DNA of 6,202 nt from Zoogloeaceae bacterium (GTDB taxonomy: Bacteria > Pseudomonadota > Gammaproteobacteria > Burkholderiales > Rhodocyclaceae): positions 1 through 6,202 of the forward strand of contig JAIRZG010000028.1 of NCBI GenBank assembly GCA_031267345.1, written 5' to 3'. The notes beneath the pieces were generated by a model. That model searched no databases, had not been told where the DNA came from, and saw only the letters and a program-made list of their open reading frames with translations. Below are positions 1-5,360 of the stretch, in pieces. Position 1 is the stretch's first letter. Each line of letters opens with the position of its first letter. Made by a program: the position numbers and the translations under genes.

Positions 1-277
1 TCGGCGGCGGGCTGGCGTCCGACGGGATACCGGTCAGCACAATGCCGCCCGCGACTTCGCCGGAGGGCGACAAGACCATCACCTGCTCGCCGATGGTGGG
101 CGGGTCCCAGTCGCGGGTCTCGCCCATGCGCCGTTCGAGCCAGGGCAGAAATTCAGTTTCGAGTTCGCCGCTTTTTACACGACAACGGGCGGCGGCGGGA
201 TCGACCGCCACAACCCTGCCGATCCGGATCATGGATTCCAGGCGGCGGGAGAGATCGGGGGAGAGCGGGTCAGACAT
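1..277 (-). CDS. V: Baseplate assembly/spike protein V, N-terminal part (runs off the window)
   Basis: This is the N-terminal 92 residues of a P2 gpV-like protein, the trimeric spike at the tip of the contractile tail that punctures the outer membrane. The start ATG (275-277, read leftward) overlaps the last 8 bases of gene S, typical of tightly packed late phage genes. The frame reads MSDPLSPDLSRRLESMIRIG, then a segment matching the OB-fold of the family, including GETRDWDPPTIGEQVMVLSP and GEVAGGIVLTG. Members of Phage_base_V carry this W-x-PP-x-x-GEQV pattern. The C-terminal beta-helical part lies beyond position 1. It follows S as in P2 and would be translated by coupling to it. Identification rests on recognised family motifs. 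The start is well supported by the overlap. Confidence 0.88.
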   Translation of the reverse strand, partial: MSDPLSPDLSRRLESMIRIGRVVAVDPAAARCRVKSGELETEFLPWLERRMGETRDWDPPTIGEQVMVLSPSGEVAGGIVLTGIPSDASPPP

Positions 278-734
278 GATCCTGGGCGCCGAAATTTTGC
301 AAAAGGATGTCTTCGACCATGCTGGCGTCTTCGTCGCTGACACCCAGCAGCGGGCGCGACGGGTATTTGACTTCCCGCTGCGATTTTTTGTCGATTTTGC
401 CGCGCAGCCCGTAGTGGTGGATCCGGGCAATCCCTGCCGCGCTGCCGGAAAAGGCAATCTTCGCTTCTCCGGGGAAGGCGCGTGTTTTCAGCCAGCGCGT
501 GCCTTTCAGTCGGGCAAACATCCGCCTTTTGATGCTTTTTCCCCCGCGCGGCTTGCGGGGTTCAAAGTCCGCGCCATCCGGCGCGACGTTGGCGGCAATG
601 CGCTGTCTGTTCATGGCGGCGACGCGGCGGGCAATCACCGCCAGCAGCCGCTGCTGTCCAGACGGAGAGAGCGCCGACATGAAGCGGCCAAGCGTGGCGT
701 TCAACTTTTCAATGCCTTCAATATCTTCGCTCAT
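270..734 (-). CDS. S: Phage tail completion / virion morphogenesis protein S
   Basis: A 154-residue protein of the P2 gpS family (Phage_tail_S), needed for tail completion and head-tail joining in the cytoplasm. P2 gpS is about 150 residues. Visible family features are the N-terminal helix MSEDIEGIEKLNATLGRFM, the LSPSGQQRLLAVIARRVAAM segment, the NVAPDG-x-x-x-PRK stretch, the basic block KSIKRRMFARLKG, the IHHYGLRG motif and the PSRPLLG turn near the C terminus. I chose ATG at 734 rather than the upstream ATG at 773. The 734 start overlaps the E' stop in an ATGA, is preceded by a purine-rich GGAAG, and gives the family N terminus. The 773 start would add a 13-residue basic tail lying wholly inside E'. 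In P2, S is preceded by R and a run of head genes. Here it is preceded by E'. Confidence 0.88.
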   Translation of the reverse strand: MSEDIEGIEKLNATLGRFMSALSPSGQQRLLAVIARRVAAMNRQRIAANVAPDGADFEPRKPRGGKSIKRRMFARLKGTRWLKTRAFPGEAKIAFSGSAAGIARIHHYGLRGKIDKKSQREVKYPSRPLLGVSDEDASMVEDILLQNFGAQDHV

Positions 735-859
735 TCTTCGCTTCCATTCCGCTTGGCGGCGCGGTCGCGCCATTGCATGGTTTCCAGGAATCCCAGGCGT
801 TCCAGGTCGGCAAGCGGCCAGTGAAACACCACGGCGATGTCCGCCCAGGCCTCTTCCAT
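731..859 (-). CDS. E': Tail assembly protein E' (GpE family), -1 frame partner of E
   Basis: A 42-codon frame matching the GpE/E' family of P2-like phages. The diagnostic stretch DIAVVFHWPLADLERL is followed by E-T-M-x-WRDRAAKR, matching the P2 pattern of FHWPL and a later W-R-x-R-A. Its own ATG (859) lies two bases after the E stop codon. The frame is open upstream to the T6G slippery site at 907-901, so the more likely product is an E-E' fusion made by -1 frameshifting. In P2 and in lambda (G/GT) such fusions act as chaperones for the tape measure protein during tail assembly. The fusion would be about 140 residues: 84 from E, 14 linker residues and these 42. The stop codon overlaps the S start. 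It is easily missed because it is so short. Confidence 0.85.
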   Translation of the reverse strand: MEEAWADIAVVFHWPLADLERLGFLETMQWRDRAAKRNGSEE

Positions 860-861
860 GC

Positions 862-1152
862 TCACGGGGTAGACGTCTCCTGCGTCATGGATTTGGGGGC
901 CAAAAAAGCGGCCACCTCCGCGCCCAGTTGCACCAGATCGGCCGGATGCAGGGCGGTGCGGATTTCGTGTTCGGTCAGCGCCGGTTCGGTGACGCGCGGC
1001 AACACCGTGGTTAGCGCCGATGCGTCCATCTGCATGAGATCGAAGAGCTTGACGCCCTTCAGCCAGCCCGTGCCGCGCGGTTCGAGAAAATGAATGACCG
1101 TGACTTCAGTGTCGCCACGGGCAATCGGGTGTTCAAGGTTGATTGGTTTCAT
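862..1152 (-). CDS. E: Tail assembly protein E (tape-measure chaperone)
   Basis: A 96-residue protein of the P2 gpE / Mu gp41 tail assembly family, a cytoplasmic chaperone thought to bind the tape measure protein during tail assembly. The N terminus has the family's hydrophobic strand-rich start (INLEHPIARGDTEVTVIHF), then the G-x-LKGVKLFDLMQMD core, VLPRVTEPALTEHE, and a C-terminal helix ending in AEVAAFL. The ATG at 1152 has a purine-rich AAGGA about nine bases upstream. A T TTT TTG slippery heptamer in the correct phase sits at codons 82-84, twelve codons before the stop, so part of translation probably continues into E'. Gene order sheath-tube-E-E' is that of P2. Unusually, a 124-bp repeat element separates E from the tube gene. 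Confidence 0.9.
   Translation of the reverse strand: MKPINLEHPIARGDTEVTVIHFLEPRGTGWLKGVKLFDLMQMDASALTTVLPRVTEPALTEHEIRTALHPADLVQLGAEVAAFLAPKSMTQETSTP
901..907 (-). promoter_or_regulatory. Programmed -1 ribosomal frameshift site T TTT TTG (E to E-E')
   Basis: On the minus strand the bases read TTTTTTG, and the E frame divides them as GC[T TTT TTG], the canonical X-XXY-YYZ arrangement for tandem tRNA slippage. After slipping back one base the ribosome reads GGC CCC CAA ATC and stays open through 14 linker codons into the E' frame, giving a fusion of about 140 residues. P2 makes gpE+E' by a -1 shift at a T-run followed by G. I see no strong stimulatory hairpin just downstream. The self-complementary AGACGTCT about 27 bases on is the only candidate. 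The phase, the open frame and the conserved E' domain together make chance unlikely. Confidence 0.82.
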
Positions 1153-1167
1153 GGTGAATCGTCCTTC

Positions 1168-1291
1168 CAGAAGACAGAGGACAGAGGACAGAGGACAGAA
1201 GGTTTGCGGCGCTACGCGCCGATTGTCAAGACCACGAAGGCGCAGCCTTCGCTGATCGACTGTCCTCTGTCTTCCGTCTTCTGTCCTCTGA
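1168..1291. repeat. Heptamer-repeat-bounded inverted-repeat element between tail tube and E genes
   Basis: This 124-bp insert fills the gap between tube and E. The left end (1168-1202) has four to five tandem copies of the heptamer RGACAGA. The right end (1261-1291) has about four copies in inverted orientation. Perfect complementary stretches are 14 bp (1170-1183 against 1261-1274) and 13 bp (1189-1201 against 1278-1290). Inside are two perfect hairpins: CGGCGC-TAC-GCGCCG (1207-1221) and CGAAGGC-GCA-GCCTTCG (1235-1251). It begins two bases after the tube stop codon and ends just upstream of the E ribosome-binding site. Its architecture is like a REP/BIME or MITE-type intergenic repeat. No coding potential is seen. 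It may form a long hairpin in the late mRNA and alter E levels relative to tube. Confidence 0.7.
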
Positions 1292-1292
1292 T

Positions 1293-1802
1293 TTACAGCC
1301 CTATCGCCGAGCGGATTCCAGACAGCAGGTCGGCGCCGCCGATGTTTTCGACAAAATTCAAGAGGTCGATTTCCACCAGCGTTTCGCCATTGACGCTCAG
1401 CTTGTAGTAGCTCAAGTCGCTCTTGACCTTCAATTCGGTATCGTCACCGGCCTTGGCGCTGCCCAGGTCGATTTCGGTGTGCCGCCCGCGCGCGACGATT
1501 TCAACGGCGTCCACATCGCCCGTGTCATCGCGCTGGTAAGCGCCGGCAAAACGCAGCAACACGCTGTCGGCGGTCGCGGCGGCGTATTGTCGGAAAATTT
1601 CCGCCTCGAAACCGGCGTAGGTATGGTTGATTTCCAGACCCTCGTTGCCCAGATCGACCTTGACGGGGCCGTTCATGCCCCCCGCCTGCAAGTCTTCGGT
1701 CTTGCGGGTGAGCTTGGGCAACTCGACCTCGGAACAACGCCCGATGTAGTTGTCGCCGTTGTAGAAGACGTTAAAATTTTTCAGTTTGCGCGGCATGGCC
1801 AT
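1293..1802 (-). CDS. FII: Major tail tube protein FII
   Basis: A 169-residue P2 gpFII homologue, the protein whose hexameric rings form the inner tail tube. P2 FII is about 172 residues. The N terminus (MAMPRKLKNFNVFYNGDNYIG) is the hallmark of the family. It is followed by the EVELPKLTRKTED and AGGMNGPVKVDLG segments, the AGFE-x-E-x-x-RQY block, and the C-terminal KSDLSYYKLSVNGE and EIDLLNF region. The ATG at 1802 is preceded by AGGAG nine bases upstream, which favours it over the internal ATG at 1796. It lies 26 bases after the sheath gene and is surely co-transcribed with it. The stop is followed within two bases by the heptamer-repeat element. Confidence 0.95.
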   Translation of the reverse strand: MAMPRKLKNFNVFYNGDNYIGRCSEVELPKLTRKTEDLQAGGMNGPVKVDLGNEGLEINHTYAGFEAEIFRQYAAATADSVLLRFAGAYQRDDTGDVDAVEIVARGRHTEIDLGSAKAGDDTELKVKSDLSYYKLSVNGETLVEIDLLNFVENIGGADLLSGIRSAIGL

Positions 1803-1828
1803 GATGGATTACTCCTGTGCGGGTGCGG

Positions 1829-3019
1829 TTATGCGGATTTCACTTTCTCGGCGAAGTCCATCAGATATTTGTCGGTGATGCGCTGCTGGAAGGTCAAATC
1901 CTCCAGCGGCGGCACGGGCGTGTAGTCGTAATCAATCCACAGCTTGCCGTCTTTCAGGGTCGCAGCTTCGTTGATATCTTCGTTGTACCAGGCCGAGCCG
2001 CCCAGCAGGTAGCCCTGCGCGGTGAGTTGCCGGAACTTGGCGTTGATGCCCTCGATGATGTCCTTGACCAGCGTCGGGGTGAGCGGTTTGTCGACCGCCC
2101 ACATGTGCGCTTCCGCCATCGTGTCGGCAAGAATCTGCGCGGTGCGGACATAGTTTTCAAAGGCGAACAACGGTTCGTCGGAACAGGTGCGGTTGCCCCA
2201 GAATCTGAACCCGTCGCGCTGGATCAGCGCCGTGACTTCCGAGCCGTTCAGCAGCCCGGCGTCGGTGTTGGGGTTTTGCAAATCCCAGTAAATATCCTTG
2301 CTCAGGCCGGTGACGGAATTGACGGCGATGTTGGAGAGCGTTTTGTGCCAGCCGATTTCTTCGTCGATTTTGGCGCGCAACCCCAAGGCGTGCGCCACCG
2401 CCCAGGTGGTGTCGCGGGCGTTGGCAGTGGTATTCCATTTGGTGAAGTCGCCATGAATCAGCATCAGTTCGCGCGCGCCGAATTTTTTCCGGTAGAGGAT
2501 GGATTCAGCAACGGTTTCGCCCGCCGAATGTCCATAAACAAAGGCGCGCAGACCCTGCGCGATGGAAACCAGTTCGGCCAGCACGTCCTGATTGTCCAGA
2601 CCCGGAGCACCCAAAAGACGCGGCTTGACGCCCAGTTGCGCTTCCGCCGCCAGCAGGCATTGCAGACCGGTGTAGCTGCCGTCGGACAGCGTCGTGCCGA
2701 TGACCTTGCTGGTCTGGTCGGCGGCCTTTTCTTCGTCGCTGGCGCCCTCGCCGTCCGCTACGCGCACCACGACGATGACCGGTGTGGACTGATCGGCAAT
2801 GGCGTCCAGCGCGCGGGCGAGCGTGCCCAGTGTGCCCGCCTTGCCGATGGCCTGATTTACGCGGGTAATCAAAACGGGTTTGTTGAGCGGAAAAACATCG
2901 GCATCGGCGTCGGACGCGGTGGCGACCAGCCCGATGATGGACGTGGCAATGACACGAATGGGGCGGATGCCTTCGTTGATTTCGACAACCCGGACGCCAT
3001 GATGAAAATCGGCAGGCAT
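1829..3019 (-). CDS. FI: Contractile tail sheath protein FI
   Basis: A 396-residue tail sheath protein, the same length as P2 gpFI, forming the contractile outer cylinder that drives the tube through the envelope. Similarity to P2 runs from end to end: HHGVRVVEINEG near residue 6, TASDADAD and FPLNKPVLIT (34-52), IADQS-x-P (74-80), LRAKIDEE-x-GWHKTLSN (214-230), RDGFRFWGNRTCSD (268-281), MAEAHMWAVDKP (301-312), and the C-terminal DYDYTPVPPLE (363-373) with QRITDKYL. The ATG at 3019 is preceded by GAGG seven bases upstream. It is the first gene of the leftward tail transcript, so its promoter should lie in 3020-3160. A similar-length open frame on the opposite strand is a GC-bias shadow. Confidence 0.96.
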   Translation of the reverse strand: MPADFHHGVRVVEINEGIRPIRVIATSIIGLVATASDADADVFPLNKPVLITRVNQAIGKAGTLGTLARALDAIADQSTPVIVVVRVADGEGASDEEKAADQTSKVIGTTLSDGSYTGLQCLLAAEAQLGVKPRLLGAPGLDNQDVLAELVSIAQGLRAFVYGHSAGETVAESILYRKKFGARELMLIHGDFTKWNTTANARDTTWAVAHALGLRAKIDEEIGWHKTLSNIAVNSVTGLSKDIYWDLQNPNTDAGLLNGSEVTALIQRDGFRFWGNRTCSDEPLFAFENYVRTAQILADTMAEAHMWAVDKPLTPTLVKDIIEGINAKFRQLTAQGYLLGGSAWYNEDINEAATLKDGKLWIDYDYTPVPPLEDLTFQQRITDKYLMDFAEKVKSA

Positions 3020-3091
3020 GATGTGGCCTCGTAAAAATAAAAATGTGCATTCGCATCTTTGCCTTTTTTCCAGCAGGTTTCGCGCGCGGCG

Positions 3092-3116
3092 TGTTGTGCA
3101 AAAACGCCTTACAACA
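3092..3116. promoter_or_regulatory. Candidate late-activator dyad TGTTGT-N13-ACAACA in the divergent promoter region
   Basis: TGTTGT (3092-3097) and ACAACA (3111-3116) form a perfect interrupted dyad between the divergent sheath and portal genes. P2 late promoters carry a TGT-N12-ACA dyad centred near -55, bound by the zinc-finger activators Ogr and Delta. Here the inner half-sites are separated by 13, one base more than the P2 consensus. The dyad centre (about 3104) would place a leftward transcription start near 3049, about 30 bases before the sheath ATG. A weak -10-like AAAGAT is on that strand. No ogr gene is in the window. The assignment is by analogy and the spacing mismatch keeps it tentative. 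Confidence 0.4.
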
Positions 3117-3155
3117 AACAGGATTTTTCAGCCGGGCTTAAAGCGGACGACACTC

Positions 3156-3197
3156 GTGCAGGGGCGTGTAGGGGCAGGTTTGAAACCCGCCCCTACA
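3156..3197. repeat. REP-like palindrome upstream of the portal gene
   Basis: A 10-bp near-tandem repeat (GTGCAGGGGC, GTGTAGGGGC at 3156-3175) leads into an almost perfect palindrome. Its arms are 3167-3181 and 3183-3197, with 14 of 15 positions complementary and a single-base centre, so RNA would fold with a TTTGAAA loop. GTAGGGGC-type palindromes with a GGTTT/AAACC core occur as dispersed intergenic repeats in many bacterial genomes. It lies 30 bases before the portal start codon, on the non-coding side of the divergent gap. It is not followed by a T-run, so it is not a typical terminator. Confidence 0.6.
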
Positions 3198-3227
3198 ACG
3201 TTTACTTCACAAATGTAGGGTTTTACC

Positions 3228-4229
3228 TTGAACACTGCAAAATCCCCCGTCGTTTTCGCTTTTGGCGACCCCGAACCCGTGCTTTCCGGCGGCATCATGG
3301 ATTACATCGAATGCCTGCGGATGTCAAAGTGGTACGAACCGCCAATTCCGCCCGCCGGCCTGGCGCGCGCGGCAAACGCCGCCGTGCATCACGCCTCGGC
3401 GATGAACCTGAAACGGAACATGCTGACGGCCCTGTTCCAGCCGCATCCGGCCTTGTCCCGCGCCAGCTTTTACCGCTTCGTCCAGGATTTTCTCCTCTTC
3501 GGCAATGCCTATCTGGAACGCCGCGACAACCGCCTCGGCAAACTCCTCTCCCTCACGCCGCCACTGGCCAAGTACATGCGGCGCGGCGCCGACCTCGCGA
3601 CCTATTTCTACGTGCCGCAGTGGGGCATCGAACATCCCTTCCCGAAGGGCGCAATATTTCATCTTCTGGAATCTGACGTGAATCAGGATATTTACGGGAC
3701 GCCACAATACCTGCCCGCGCTGAATTCGGCCTTCCTGAATGAATCGGCGACGTTGTTCCGGCGGCGCTATTACGCCAACGGCAGCCACGCCGGATTCATC
3801 CTCTACCTCAACGACGCTACACAATCCGACGCCGACATCGAAAACCTGCGCGAGGCGCTGAAAAATTCCAAAGGGCCGGGGAACTTCCGCAATCTCTTCG
3901 TCTATGCGCCCAACGGGAAAAAAGACGGGCTGCAATTGATTCCGGTGTCGGAAGTCGCCGCAAAGGATGAATTCCTCAACATCAAGAACGTCACCCGCGA
4001 CGATCAACTGGCGGCGCACCGCATTCCGCCGCAATTGCTCGGCATCATCCCCGCCAACACCGGCGGATTCGGCGACGTGGAAAAATCGGCATGGGTGTTC
4101 TACATGAACGAAATCCGCCCGCTGATGGCGCTCATGCAGGAAATCAACACCTGGGTCGAAGATGAGGTCGTGACCTTCCGTCCCTATGACATTGTTTCAG
4201 GAGGACATCCGAACCCGGTGTTGAAATGA
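3228..4229 (+). CDS. Q: Phage portal protein Q
   Basis: A 333-residue P2 gpQ-type portal protein, which forms the dodecameric ring at the capsid vertex through which DNA is packaged and to which the tail joins. P2 gpQ is about 344 residues. Family landmarks are FGDPEPVL (12-19), DYIEC and KWYEPP (25-39), AAVHHAS (51-57), RFVQDFLLFGNAYLE (83-97), FHLLESDVNQDIYG (144-157), ALNSAFLNESATLFRRR (164-180), FVYAPNGK, and AAHRIPPQLLG near residue 265. The start is a TTG. An in-frame TAG lies at 3216-3218, and the conserved FGDPEPVL lies upstream of the first in-frame ATG (3297), so TTG 3228 is forced. TAGGG sits seven bases before it. It is divergent from the sheath gene. In P2, Q is divergent from terminase P. 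Confidence 0.95.
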   Translation: MNTAKSPVVFAFGDPEPVLSGGIMDYIECLRMSKWYEPPIPPAGLARAANAAVHHASAMNLKRNMLTALFQPHPALSRASFYRFVQDFLLFGNAYLERRDNRLGKLLSLTPPLAKYMRRGADLATYFYVPQWGIEHPFPKGAIFHLLESDVNQDIYGTPQYLPALNSAFLNESATLFRRRYYANGSHAGFILYLNDATQSDADIENLREALKNSKGPGNFRNLFVYAPNGKKDGLQLIPVSEVAAKDEFLNIKNVTRDDQLAAHRIPPQLLGIIPANTGGFGDVEKSAWVFYMNEIRPLMALMQEINTWVEDEVVTFRPYDIVSGGHPNPVLK

Positions 4230-4255
4230 ATTAAAAAAGACGGCGCGACCCGACA

Positions 4256-4360
4256 GGATGCTGCGAACATCCCGACAGACCACCGCGTGTAGAAGGTTCC
4301 TACAGTTGGCCAAGGCGCCGTGCTGCGATCACAGCGGGGCAGAGGCTATCACAGGAGCCT
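4256..4360 (+). promoter_or_regulatory. Structured leader RNA with Shine-Dalgarno hairpin before the Com-methyltransferase gene
   Basis: The gap between portal and methyltransferase genes contains four successive hairpins. H1 is GGATG / CATCC around a 7-base loop (4256-4272), flanked by a direct repeat CGACAG. H2 is TGTAG / CTACA around a 7-base loop (4288-4304). H3 pairs 4317-4325 with 4332-4340 around loop CGATCA, with one mismatch and one G-T pair. H4 is AGGCT / AGCCT (4343-4347, 4356-4360). The palindrome TTGGCCAA (4306-4313) lies between H2 and H3. H4 contains part of the AGGAG ribosome-binding site (4353-4357) of the TTG start at 4364, so folding could block initiation. Com of phage Mu activates translation by refolding the mom initiation region. 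Autoregulation here is inference. A small open frame across it looks non-coding. Confidence 0.5.
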
Positions 4361-4363
4361 TTC

Positions 4364-5320
4364 TTGATACACAAGGAAATTCGATGCGGCCAGTGCGGCC
4401 GCAAATTGGGCGAAGGGGTTTTGATTACCTTCGTCATCAGGCGCCATCGTTGTAAAACGATGAACCATTTTCAAGCAGGCCATGAGCTTCCGAACCCGAA
4501 CGTCCCCGCGCGTCGTGCTTATGGAGACCCTGTCAATAAATCCGTAACCCGTTCCGCCATCCGCTATTTCGGCGGCAAGTGGGCGATTGCCCCGTGGGTG
4601 ATCGAAAACATGCCAAACCACGAAATCTACGTTGAACCCTTCGGCGGCGGAGCATCCGTGCTGCTCAGAAAACCCCCTGCAAAATTTGAGGTTTATAACG
4701 ATCTGGACAGCGAAATTTACGGCATTTTCAAGGTGCTGCAATCCAGCGAGCAGTGCCAGCGGCTGGCGCGGATGCTGAAGCGCACGCCTTGGGCGCGCGA
4801 GCAGTATCGGGAAGCCTTCACCGCTTCAACAGAACCCGTTGTCCGCGCCCAGCGCGCGCTTGTCCGGGCGTACATGAGCATTCATCACAGCGCGCTATTC
4901 AATCCCGGCAAGATAGGCGGTTTTGCATCGACCGACGCCAGCGGCGTGAGGAGTTGGCGCAACTACCCTCGCGCTCTGGTGCATGTTACCCGCCGCCTGA
5001 AACACATCGTGCTTGAAAACCGGGATGCCTTCAAGGTGATAGACACCCACGACACCCCCGGAACCCTGTTCTTTGTCGATCCGCCTTACCTGCCATCGAC
5101 CCGCAATCCGAGCGCAAAGTACCGCTGCGAAATGACGGAAGCACAGCACATCGAACTGCTGACCCGGCTCAATGCGATCAAAGGCAGGGCAATGGTCGCG
5201 GGCTATCCGAGCGGCCTGTACGATGACATGCTAAAGGACTGGACACGCCTGGAAAAGTCGCACTACGCCCGTAGCAACGGCGTCCGAAAATCCACGGAAG
5301 TCCTCTGGATCACCCCCTGA
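4364..5320 (+). CDS. Com-like zinc finger fused to D12-class DNA adenine methyltransferase
   Basis: A 318-residue protein with two parts. Residues 1-56 resemble Com, the small zinc-finger translational regulator of Mu-like phages: EIRCGQCGRKLGEG, then RCKTMNHF. Com normally has four cysteines. Here C8, C11 and C30 are present but the expected third is R27 (CGC), with H28 next to it. Residues 58-318 are an N6-adenine methyltransferase of the D12/Dam class. It has FGGK (69-72) and EPFGGGAS (91-98) for S-adenosylmethionine binding and DPPY (239-242) as the catalytic motif. It should methylate adenine in DNA, probably shielding phage DNA from restriction. The TTG start has an AGGAG six bases upstream inside a hairpin. 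The methyltransferase part has no ATG, GTG or TTG at its natural boundary, so it depends on the Com frame or the internal ATG at residue 33. Separate com and methyltransferase genes, with this as a derived fusion, are the likely ancestry. Confidence 0.85.
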   Translation: MIHKEIRCGQCGRKLGEGVLITFVIRRHRCKTMNHFQAGHELPNPNVPARRAYGDPVNKSVTRSAIRYFGGKWAIAPWVIENMPNHEIYVEPFGGGASVLLRKPPAKFEVYNDLDSEIYGIFKVLQSSEQCQRLARMLKRTPWAREQYREAFTASTEPVVRAQRALVRAYMSIHHSALFNPGKIGGFASTDASGVRSWRNYPRALVHVTRRLKHIVLENRDAFKVIDTHDTPGTLFFVDPPYLPSTRNPSAKYRCEMTEAQHIELLTRLNAIKGRAMVAGYPSGLYDDMLKDWTRLEKSHYARSNGVRKSTEVLWITP

Positions 5321-5360
5321 AAATCCCCCCGCGCGCCGTCGAACCCCCACCACGCCTGCC

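Noticed and set aside
735..773. Upstream ATG (773) as the start of gene S
   Set aside because: It would add a 13-residue basic extension wholly within the conserved E' frame. The ATG at 734 gives the ATGA overlap and the family N terminus.
42..1093. Plus-strand open frames opposite V, S, E' and E
   Set aside because: They are antisense to recognised tail genes with overlapping and coupled starts, and their translations are arginine/serine-rich without motifs.
1168..1291. A CRISPR array, considered because of the tandem short repeats
   Set aside because: The heptamers are contiguous without spacers and are arranged as an inverted repeat around hairpins.
1817..3034. A 405-codon open frame on the plus strand opposite the sheath gene
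   Set aside because: It lies antisense to a full-length P2-like sheath gene, has low-complexity composition rich in V, G, R and Q, and shows no family resemblance. It is a shadow caused by GC-biased codon use.
3167..3197. The GTAGGGGC palindrome as an intrinsic terminator
   Set aside because: There is no T-run on either side, and it lies in a divergent 5' region where no transcript is expected to end.
3324..4034. A 236-codon minus-strand frame opposite the portal gene
   Set aside because: It is antisense to a portal gene recognised from end to end and has no recognisable domain.
4258..4455. A 65-codon plus-strand frame over the leader and start of the Com-methyltransferase gene
   Set aside because: It crosses the hairpin-rich leader and continues out of frame into the Com domain. 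There is no ribosome-binding site and no known family.
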